A stretch of DNA of 64,000 bases from CAYNWT01 sp964450955 (GTDB taxonomy: Bacteria; Planctomycetota; Planctomycetia; Planctomycetales; Planctomycetaceae), in NCBI GenBank assembly GCA_964450955.1, contig CAYVFI010000002.1, positions 62,001-126,000 on the forward strand, written 5' to 3'. Shown in pieces: positions 54,548 to 63,900 of the stretch. The notes under the pieces were generated by a model that was not told the origin of the DNA, ran no database searches, and worked only from the letters and a program-made list of their open reading frames with translations. Within the stretch, counting starts at the first letter, position 1; every line of letters starts with the position of its first letter. A program made the position numbers and the translations under genes.

Positions 54548-56883
54548 GAGCTTACCTTGCAGTTATTAAAGATTCGTTTCGAGAAGCCATGTCGTCATGG
54601 GTTCTGTGGCTCGCGCTTGTTGGCATCGCCCTGATCCTGCTGGCTTTGGCACCTTTGTCGTTGCTTAGCGAGGAGGCCACTGAACTACGGCCGCGTGAGT
54701 TAGTGAATGCTGAGGTGTTCGTTAGGAAGTTGGTCGAGAACAAGAACCAGGCCGACACTCCAGCGGGTCATATCTGGTCACTTCTCGACACTGACGATCA
54801 GGCCCGAATCCAGGAGATGCTGGATCCTGCTCCGACGCGAAGAAACGGCCCGCCCGGTCGACGGGCGAATGGTGGTCGACGGGTTGTTCGCGTCTTGAAC
54901 ACGCTTCTTAAACAAGACAACTTCTACAAATCAGAAGCGTGGTCTGAGTTCGAGCCGGAAGACGCTTTGGCCAGCGAACTTGAGAATGAAAACCTCAGTG
55001 GTGACGCTCTGGCGTCCCGCAACCTGCGACTGCTGGCGGCAACGTTTCCCCGCGAAATTCGCATCCGAGACTCTCAACAAGTGTCGCTGACGTACGCGGG
55101 CAATGTCATGATTGGTCCGCTGTCAGGCACCCGTTCTGAGTTAGAACCGATCGTGCTGTCGCAAGTCACGCTTGGTGTTTCGTGGTTTGTCGGGTTCTTC
55201 GGGATTGCGGCATCGTTGCTGGTGACGGCGTCCATCGTTCCGCGAACATTTGAGCCCGGCGAGATTGCGTTGCTGCTTAGTAAACCTGTGAATCGATCTT
55301 TCTTGTTCCTCACAAAGTTTGTCGGAGCGTGCACGTTTACTTTGCTGTATGCCACAGTGCTGGTTGGCGGTGTTTGGTTGCTTCTTGGGCTGCGGTTCGG
55401 GATCTGGAAGCAGGAACTGCTGTGGTGTATTCCGCTGTATGTGTTTTTGTTTTCGGTTTACTACTCGGTCGTCGCTACCACATCGCTTATCTGGCGGAAT
55501 GCGATTGTTGGCTTGGTGGTTGTTGCCATCTTTTGGGCGATCGTTTCGATTGTCGGACTGGTTAAGGGATTGCTGGACGAACTGACCGTCAAACCCGCGC
55601 GGGTTACTGAAATTGTTCCGGCAGGCGAGCGATTGTTTGCTGTGAATGGCCGCCGTGAAGTTCTTCAGTATGACTTCAAGGTGGGATCCTGGAACACGAT
55701 ATTCGCCCGTGACCTCAAGGGCGTTCCGCCGATCGCGCAACGCTTTCTGTTTGCCGGAACCCGGTTCCGGCCGAGCTACGACGAAGCGCAGGATCGGTTG
55801 GTGGCAGTTGAGCAAAAGCCATCCATGTTTGGCGGCGTCTCACGGGCGAATGTGGTTACTGGTTCGCCGCTGAACGAGTGGGAACGTCGAGACGACGGCG
55901 AAACTCCGGACGCTGTGTCACGTGTTCTGATTGATTCTCAGGGACAAGTCATCCTGCCCGGTCGGCGCGGCGTGTATTTGTTTAATGGGCTATCTGAGGG
56001 CGACAGAAAGACCAAAGCGTTTTGGGACAAGGTCACTGGCGGCATTATGTCGACATCAAGCAAGAATGCGTTTGATGAACTGTCCGGGGACAACTTGCCA
56101 GAGCTGGCGTCCGAATTTAAGTCCGATATCCACCCGCAGACCGACAGTATTTTTACCTACAGCGCTGGCAAGATGTACCGGCTGGACGTGGTTGACGGAA
56201 AGTACTCGCTTGCAGCAACGCGCGATTTCGAATCAGAAGAAGACGCTGTGTTTTCGGTGGGTGGCGACTATGTCACGATGTCTTTCGGCGATGGCAGCAT
56301 CAGAGTGCTAAGCACCGAGACTCTGGAAGACAAGCTGACGGATCAGTTTGAAGAGGGCATCCTGCCGCGAGTGTGTGCCAGTAGTCCGGATGGTTCGGTG
56401 TCGGCCGTGCTGACGCACGACGGGTCGATATGGATGTTCGACGGAAAGACCGAACAGAAGATGGACTGGCTGCCACCGGAAAATGGCTACGCGTCCGCAA
56501 TCGCGTTTAACGACGAAAGCGAAATGTACGTCGCCGATGGTTGGCAGGACATCGCTCGATACACCGTGGGAACCAGTACGCCGATTGAGCAGAATACGGT
56601 TCCGGCCGACAACCTGCGAAACGTCTACAGATGGCTTCTCAGTCCGATTTACACGGTTCTGCCCCAGCCATCTGAGGTCGACAACTTTGTGCAGTACATC
56701 ATGACTGGCAAACGGTCAGAATCGATCGTAGATAACGGAGGCGGTCTGTTCGCGCGGCAGGTGGCGAACCTTCGGGAGGATCGAGTGACTTTCGATGTCT
56801 GGGAACCGCTGTTCAAGAACGTCGCGTTTGTTGTTGTGCTACTGGCCTTTGGTTGCTTCTACGTTTCGCGCAAGGATTTCTAA
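54544..56883 (+). CDS. ABC-2 type permease with a large propeller-like extracytoplasmic domain
   Basis: A 779-residue permease coupled to the upstream ATPase. TM1 is ~19-41 (WVLWLALVGIALILLALAPLSLL); an extracytoplasmic loop ~42-205 follows; TM2-TM5 lie at ~209-229, 252-285, 292-318 and 319-340; TM6 at ~759-775 (NVAFVVVLLAFGCFYVS) closes the protein. Between TM5 and TM6 are ~400 soluble residues with repeated beta strands of propeller type (RLFAVNGRREVLQYDF, DSQGQVILPGRRGVYLFNG, SIFTYSAGKMYRLDV, VTMSFGDGSIRVLSTETLED, SVSAVLTHDGSIWMFDGK, ASAIAFNDESEMYVADG). By topology this domain faces the periplasm. Standard ABC-2 permeases are ~250-400 residues, so this is about twice the usual size. Substrate unknown. 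Confidence 0.85.
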   Translation: MRAYLAVIKDSFREAMSSWVLWLALVGIALILLALAPLSLLSEEATELRPRELVNAEVFVRKLVENKNQADTPAGHIWSLLDTDDQARIQEMLDPAPTRRNGPPGRRANGGRRVVRVLNTLLKQDNFYKSEAWSEFEPEDALASELENENLSGDALASRNLRLLAATFPREIRIRDSQQVSLTYAGNVMIGPLSGTRSELEPIVLSQVTLGVSWFVGFFGIAASLLVTASIVPRTFEPGEIALLLSKPVNRSFLFLTKFVGACTFTLLYATVLVGGVWLLLGLRFGIWKQELLWCIPLYVFLFSVYYSVVATTSLIWRNAIVGLVVVAIFWAIVSIVGLVKGLLDELTVKPARVTEIVPAGERLFAVNGRREVLQYDFKVGSWNTIFARDLKGVPPIAQRFLFAGTRFRPSYDEAQDRLVAVEQKPSMFGGVSRANVVTGSPLNEWERRDDGETPDAVSRVLIDSQGQVILPGRRGVYLFNGLSEGDRKTKAFWDKVTGGIMSTSSKNAFDELSGDNLPELASEFKSDIHPQTDSIFTYSAGKMYRLDVVDGKYSLAATRDFESEEDAVFSVGGDYVTMSFGDGSIRVLSTETLEDKLTDQFEEGILPRVCASSPDGSVSAVLTHDGSIWMFDGKTEQKMDWLPPENGYASAIAFNDESEMYVADGWQDIARYTVGTSTPIEQNTVPADNLRNVYRWLLSPIYTVLPQPSEVDNFVQYIMTGKRSESIVDNGGGLFARQVANLREDRVTFDVWEPLFKNVAFVVVLLAFGCFYVSRKDF

Positions 56884-56938
56884 CATGCTGCGTTTTGGTA
56901 GCGGTTGACGGTCAGGCGTTGGCACCGGTGGCGGTGAT

Positions 56939-57430
56939 TCACATTCGCTGTAGACGAAGCCATTCTTCGGTGATCTCGTGAACCGTTTCGCCTTCCAGCG
57001 TTTCGTGAGCCGCCAGTTCGTCCACGATCGCGCCGATGAATGGCCAAACGTCATCACGGCTGAGGACCTGATGGATATCGACGGCGACGCGTTCCAGAAA
57101 CCGAACCTGTTGCTGTTGGTCTGAAAATAACTGCGCAGCGGCCTCCATCGCCTGGTGCCAATCGCCCGACCATTCCGGCAGCGACGCGGGGTGGTACGGA
57201 TCGCCCGTCATGACCATTTCAGCCACGGGCCCGGCCAAAGCGACAAGAACCAGCTTTTCAGCGAATTCGCGATCAGAGAACTTTTGACGCTCCCACGCAA
57301 TCTGAGTATCTCCATATCGCGCGGGACCGTCGTCGTTGTCCGGTTCGATCGTGACCGAGATGACTCGTGCTCCCACCATCACGGCCGCGAACGCGTGGCC
57401 AGCTTCATGAAAGATCGTGTTTTCATCCAT
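56939..57430 (-). CDS. Stand-alone M41 (FtsH peptidase)-like metallopeptidase domain
   Basis: A 163-residue product with the zinc motif HEAGH in ENTIFHEAGHAFAAVMVGARVISVTIEP, followed by ALAGPVAEMVMTGDPYH and SGDWHQAMEAAAQLF, the layout of the FtsH peptidase domain (HEAGH, AGRxAE, SNDLxxAT) including the late Asp that serves as third ligand. The AAA+ ATPase part of FtsH is absent, with no such gene beside it. The ATG at 57430 is chosen because a start at 57466 would lie inside the tRNA terminator hairpin. Function unknown; it may act on small or unfolded substrates. Confidence 0.8.
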   Translation of the reverse strand: MDENTIFHEAGHAFAAVMVGARVISVTIEPDNDDGPARYGDTQIAWERQKFSDREFAEKLVLVALAGPVAEMVMTGDPYHPASLPEWSGDWHQAMEAAAQLFSDQQQQVRFLERVAVDIHQVLSRDDVWPFIGAIVDELAAHETLEGETVHEITEEWLRLQRM

Positions 57431-57444
57431 ATCGCACCGCGCAT

Positions 57445-57474
57445 GAAAAAAGCCACCTTGCATCAAGGTAGCTT
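57445..57474 (-). terminator. Intrinsic terminator downstream of tRNA-Leu
   Basis: On the minus strand, an 11-bp stem AAGCTACCTTG / CAAGGTGGCTT (one U-G pair) with loop ATG, followed by six T's in total. It begins 3 bp after the 3' end of the tRNA gene and ends about 15 bp before the peptidase ATG. Confidence 0.85.
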
Positions 57475-57476
57475 AG

Positions 57477-57559
57477 TGGGCTCGACAGGAATCGAACCTG
57501 CACGTCCTATGGACACCGGATCCTAAATCCGGCGCGTCTGCCAGTTCCGCCACGAGCCC
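57477..57559 (-). tRNA. tRNA-Leu (anticodon UAG)
   Basis: An 83-nt class II tRNA. The 7-bp acceptor stem pairs GGGCTCG with CGAGCCC; the anticodon stem CCGGA/TCCGG encloses loop TTTAGGA, giving anticodon TAG; a variable arm of the leucine type (GTGTCCATAGGAC) and the T arm GGTTCGATTCC follow. The CCA end is not encoded. It has its own terminator and appears to be a single-gene unit. Confidence 0.96.
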
Positions 57560-57946
57560 GTGGAGAGCGAATGTTATCGTTTTCGGGTAGACACGTCGAG
57601 TGAAGATTGGGTTCGAGTTTGTTTTCGAGAAGTGACCGAGTCTGGCGAGGGGCTGGAGAGCTGATTCGCTTTTCAAGTTAGCGGTTGCATTGTGGTTGAT
57701 GGAGGCCAGTTTCTGCTTCCGCGTCCAGCTTGACGACCTCGCGGGCCTGTGGTCACCAAGCTTTCTAAAGTTCGGCGACTTGCCGGTGATTGGCGTCGAG
57801 AGCAAGCAGATTCGCAGGGAATCCGGCCTGCGGGTTCCCCAAGCTGCGTAATCCACTCTGCTTGAATTTCCGGAAAATCGACCGTATACCAGAGTATTGG
57901 AATTCACGTTTCGCGTGGACTCTCTCCCCACCACCATCTGGCTCTA

Positions 57947-57955
57947 CCCCCCCCC
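57947..57955 (+). repeat. Poly-C tract (nine C) just before the giant gene
   Basis: A run of nine cytosines ends ten bases upstream of the ATG at 57966, directly next to the only purine-rich word (GAGG) that could be a ribosome site. The rest of the 406-bp region between the tRNA and this gene shows no gene or other RNA. Homopolymer tracts of this length are slippage-prone. Confidence 0.85.
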
Positions 57956-57965
57956 GAGGCCCGAC

Positions 57966-60900
57966 ATGTTGAGACGAGCTAAGCGGAATTCCCGCCGCGT
58001 CCTTCCTGCGCGATGCACTACAGAAGCTCTCGAAGAACGCGCTTTGCTGACGAATCTGGTGTTGACCGGAGCCAGTCTGGTTCAGGGAGATGATGCCACG
58101 CCATTGTCAAATGCGATTCTTGGCGAACAGGTGAATGTCCGGGTCGATTATGTGACCGACGACCAGGCTTTGGCGGACTATCGGGTTGAGTTCAAAGTTG
58201 ACGGCGTCGTGCTGGATACGGTGACGAATCAGGGAACCGGGGCAGGGAACTCGGGCAGCTTCTTCCTGGCAACCAGAGGCTGGTACGCGACCCCCGGCAT
58301 CCACACCATCGAAGTTACGCTGGATGCTGATGACGACATCGCTGAAGACAATGAGACCGATAACAGCACGATGTTTACGGTTTCAACCATTGCGGCCGCT
58401 CCGCCGGTTCAGCTGGCGTGGCCTGTTGAGGGTGACATCCAGCAGGATTCTTTCATCACCGACTACCACGATGTCGATCCGACTGCGGGTGTTTCTGATT
58501 TCGCCGGCGGCATCTACTCAACTGACGGGAATGACGCCTGGGAGATTGGGGTTCCTCACTTCGAGGATCAGGATGCTGGGGTTGATATTCTTGCCGCCGC
58601 GGCCGGGACAGTCGTGGCAGTCAACGATGGTGAATTCGACCGGCAAACTGCCATAGTCATTCCCGAACCTGAGTCGAACTTTGTCATCATCGATCATGGG
58701 AATGGCTACCGCAGTACTTACCGCCACCTGCGCCGAGATTCGGTTCAGGTCAACGTAGGCGACACGGTCGCGCAGGGACAAAAGATTGGGCTCATTGGAA
58801 GTTCGGGTGCTTCTGATGAGTCGCACCTGCACTTTGGTTTGGAACACAACGGTCTTCCTGTCGAGCCGATGCTGGACGCGAACACGTACCTGCAAGACAC
58901 CCCTGACTACTCAGGAGATGTGGTTCGGATTCGTTCTTCCGGAGTCACCAGCTACGCGCCGGGGAATGATGTTGAGGAAGGCCCGGGCCGAACAACGGTG
59001 TTTAGTCTGGAAAGCGGACAGGACATTTTCTTCTACGGGCAGTTCACATCTTTGCGGCAGAATGACCAGCTGGAATATGTGGTCTTTCGTCCGAGTGGGC
59101 TGGAGTGGACTCGATCATCGATCACTGTTCCACAAGACGAAGTGACGTTTGAAAATGTCACCACCCGAGTTCTTGAAGACAGCCCGGAAATCGGGCAGTG
59201 GCGAGTCGACTTTCTGCTAAACGGCGTGAAAATTGGTGAAGACAGCTTTCTGGTTCTGCCCAACGGGGCTCCGGAAATGTTGGTTGTTGATGCGAATGAC
59301 ACGATTGTTGTCAATAACCGGTACACGCCGTTTGACTTCGGAACCACCACGGAAACCGGCACCGAGCCTGAGCTTTCGTTCTTTGTCCAAAACGTCGGAA
59401 CTGACGATCTAAGCATCGATCGCGTCAGTGTTCCGCAGGGATTTCGGGTGACTCAGGTACTTCCCGGCACCATTGCTCCTGGTGACACAGCAGAATTAGT
59501 CGTGGTCCTGGACAGCACATTTGGTGGCTACTTTGGTGGTGAGATTGTCATCGGTTCTAATGATCCTGACGATCCGGTTCATCGATTTTCCGTTGAGGGG
59601 CAGGTTGAACTCACGGCCGTCGATAATCTCCAACTTGGAATCGGCGTTCGTTCTGTAGCCGAGGGTGGCAACACTGTGGCCAACGTCAGGCGAGCTGGCA
59701 GCACAGCGGCTCCACTGACCGTCAATTTAAGTTCTGACAGTCCGGGGCAGCTCTCGTTTCCGGCGACCGTGACAATTCCTGCGGGTCAGGATTTTGCGAG
59801 CTTCTTTATTACGGCGATTGACGATCAGACAGTTGAAGGCGACATGACTTTGGAGATCGTCGCGGGAACGATCGGTCTCAGTAGCGCAGTGAATACGCTT
59901 GAAATCATCGACGACGATTTTCCTGACTTCCTGATTACCGAAACCGACGGCAATACCGTGGTAGACGAATCCGGGACAATGGATACCTTTGACGTTGTCC
60001 TGACCAGTCAGCCGCTGACCGACGTTGTCTTCGATCTGACGGTTCTTGATCCGGAGGAAGTCGGTGTCTCAACAAATCAGCTGACTTTCACGAATGCGAA
60101 CTGGGATGTTCCTCAGGTCGTGACAGTAACCGGGCAGGACGACATCAATCTGGATGGTTCGGTTGGTTCCCTTATTGAGGTGGAAGTTGTAGCCGGCTCA
60201 GACCCGGCTTTCCTGGGCTTGTCTGACGACGTCACTGTGGTGACGACAGACGATGATGTTGCGGCTTTCGAGGTTTCGGCTTCCGGAGGGACGACGGTTG
60301 TCAGCGAATCCGGAACCAGCGACTCGTTTGATTTTGTTCTGGCATCGCGACCGCTGTCCGATGTTGTCGTTGCGATCAGCAATACTGATTCGAGCGAAGC
60401 GGTAGTCAGCCCGAACCTGATTACCATCACGCCGGACGACTGGAACACTCTGCAAACAGTCACAGTGGCCGGAGTTGACGATCTGGTTCTGGACGGAAAT
60501 CGATTCTCGAATATCGTCCTGCAGGTCGTGGATGCAGAATCGTTCATTGGCTTCCACGGTGTTGAACGGGACATACCTGTCACGACGCTGGACAACGATA
60601 CCGCCGGCATTGTGCTGGCGCCCAGCGACGGTTTGAGCGACGTTGCGGAATCCGGAACCACTGATGAAGTTGGTGTATCGTTAGCTGTGGAACCTTTGAC
60701 CGATGTTGTCATTTCACTATCGACTACCGACCTTGGAGAGGTTGGTGTCGCACCGGGTCAGTTGACGTTTACTCCTGGCAACTGGGACATTCCACAGACA
60801 GCAACCGTCACCGGTGCCGCTGATGATCTCGCCGATGGAGATCAAACAGTGTCGCTGGTGGCAACGGTCGCGGTTAATGGCTCCGATCCTGCTTTTATTG

Positions 60901-63900
60901 GTGCTGCTGCAGTCAGTGATGTGACCAATCGCGATGAAGACGCCGTGATTATTGTCACGCCAACAAGCGGAATCACAGAGGTGAGTGAAGCCGGCGGATC
61001 GGACACCGTCTCCATCTCGCTGAAAGCCGCGCCGCTTGGGGATGTCGTTGTTGAACTTACTCCTGCTGGTCCGGGCGAAGTGTCGGCTCAGGCTGCGAAT
61101 CTGACATTCACGACGCTCAACTGGAACCAGCCGCAAACCGCGACGGTCAGCGGAGCAGATGATTCAGTTGTTGATGGTACGCAAAATTCGGCTGTTTTGG
61201 TTCGTGCTGTGCCCGGACAATCACACGCGGCTTTTGCTGGCTCTGTGACGCAGACGTTTGTAAGCACACTGGATGATGAAATCGCGGGTATTGTTGTTAC
61301 CACTAGTGGTGTCGATACAAGAGTCAGAGAAAACGGCACGACCGACAGCGTGGACATCAGCCTTCAGGCGCAACCGTTAAGCACGGTTGTGGTGCAGGTG
61401 GCCAGCGGAGATCTGACGGAAGTTCTTACCCCGGTCGTTCGTTACACGTTTACCCCGGCGACCTGGAACACGCCACAGCAGGTAAGTGTAATTGGTGTCG
61501 ACGATGTCACGCTTGATGGTGCCCAGGCTACGTCAATGTCGATCACAGTTATCGACAATCTGTCTCAGAATCTATTCGACGGACTGGTTCAGCAGTTCGA
61601 TGTCATAACAGAAGACGATGAAACTGCGACCTGGACAATTGAAGAATCGGGTGGAACAAGCGTTGTCAGCGAAGATGGAACCACTGATACCTTCGATATC
61701 GTTTTGAACGCACAACCCACCTCCGATGTGACAGTCGAACTGCTGACCGGTTCGCCGGATGAGATCAGTACAAGTCCAACAACTCTGACGTTCACAAGTA
61801 CAAACTGGAACGTGACTCGAACCGTTACCATCATTGGTGTCGATGACGATGTCGTTGATGGGCAGCAGTCTGCATCGTTGACGCTGCGAACGATAGACGC
61901 CCTGACTAACGATGCTTTCGATGCGTTGGAGCAAACTCTGACCGTCGTCAATCAGGATGATGACATCGCGGGCATTGTGCTAACGGAAAGCGGCGGTTCC
62001 ACCTCGACGACTGAGGGAGCAGCCGATGACACAATTGGTGTCACGCTAAATGCAAAGCCGCTGGATGACGTCGTTCTGGAAGTCACTGTGTCTGACGTGA
62101 CGCAGCTTACTGCCACGCCAGCGCTGCTGACTTTCACGCCGGACGACTGGGATGTTCCGCAGGATGTTACTGTTGCGGCAACTGATGACGTGATCGCCGA
62201 CGGCGATGTTCTGGTGCAGGTCGCATTCTCTGTCCTGGAGGCTTCCTCGCACGTGCAGTTTCATGGGCTGACCACGCTGGCGACGGTGACCGCAATCGAC
62301 AATGACGCCAGCATCTCCGTTCTGCAGACGAATGGCGGAACGGTTGTCGATGAATCAGGTCTCAGTGACACAATTGATATCGTTCTGGATGCGCAGCCTT
62401 TGGGCGATGTTGTTGTCTCTTCAGTAAGTCGAGACGGTGGAGAAGTGACAGCCTCTCCTACGTTCATCACGTTTACGCCGGGTAACTGGAGCACTCCGCA
62501 AACAGTGACCCTGTCGGGTGTCGACGACGTACTGCTGGATGGAACTCAAAGTACACAAATCGATATTGCTGTTGTGGATGTCGTTTCAGCCGACGCCTAC
62601 GACGGTATCGCGACGGTGTTGTCAGTCGCTACGACAGACAATGACACACCAGATATTCTGGTCACTGAATCCGGCGGTAGTACGATTGTCAGTGAACTGC
62701 TGACGACGGATTCGTTCACGGTCAGATTGGCTTCACGGCCGCTGTCTCCTGTTGTGATTGATGTGGCCAGCTTAGACACCACTGAAACTACGGTTTCACC
62801 CGCGACTCTGACGTTTGATCCGGTACTTTGGAATACACCGCAGACCGTCACTGTCTTCGGTGTGGATGATATGCCGGTCGATGGCAATCAGGTGACACCA
62901 GTGGTGCTCCGAGTTGATGCGGTTCAGTCAGACACGGCGTTTGGTGGGCAGGAAGCCGGGGTCAATGTGACAACCATCGACAACGAAGTGGCATCGTTCA
63001 CGGTGACGCAATCAGACGGAACCACAGCGGTCAGCGAAACCGGAACCACAGACGACTTCTCTGTTGTTCTTGATGCGGCACCAACGCAGGATGTTATCTT
63101 CGCCGTCAGTACCACAGATCCCACGGAAGCTGCGGTCGATCTTCCGACGCTAACCTTCACCCCCGCAAACTGGGACACGCCTCAGGTCGTAACGGTCATC
63201 GGAGTTGACGATCCGACAGTCGATGGCACGGCGACTTCGATTGTTCAGGTTCAGGTCATCGACGGGCTGTCAGACAACGCATTCGCCGGACTTGTTGACT
63301 CATCGGTTCGGGTCACAACGACCAACGATGATGTCGCTGGTTTCTCTCTGGCTGAATCGAACAGTTCGACAATTGTTAGTGAAACGGGCACCAGTGATAC
63401 ATTCCAGGTGATCCTTGATCGGCAGCCAGAGACGGGCATTGTGTTCTTCACAGGCACCAACGCTCCGGATGAACTGTCTGTCTCGCCTGCATTCCTGACA
63501 TTCACGTCGGCCAATTGGAGCGTACCGCAAACTGTGACAGTGACCGGTCTTGATGATGCGATTACTGACAGCAATGGGCCTTTCGATGTCTTTGTCGCTA
63601 TCGAGGAATCGCGTTCAGACAATGCCTTCGACAGCTTGCCGGTTCAGGCGGTTCAGGTCTCCAATATCAGCGACGAACCACCGCTGGCTGCCGTAGACGA
63701 CTCCGTGCAGGCGACTCGTGACACGTCTATCGTGTTTGACGTTCTGACCAACGACGCACCATCGCCGGAAGTTCGAATCTTGTCCATCGGTTCGGCTGGC
63801 GACGGCACTGTCCAGCAGGTTCGGAATGGACGTCTGGAATACACGCCGGATCCTGGATTCGTCGGAGTCGATTCGTTTGAGTACTCGATTGTTCGCGGAA

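Noticed and set aside
57473..57937. A 154-codon minus-strand frame across the tRNA gene
   Set aside because: It covers the whole tRNA-Leu and its C-terminal part is simply translated tRNA sequence.
60113..63622. A ladder of minus-strand open frames, Ser/Thr/Val-rich and repetitive, opposite the giant protein
   Set aside because: They repeat because the plus-strand repeats do; the plus frame is continuous and has recognisable domains throughout.
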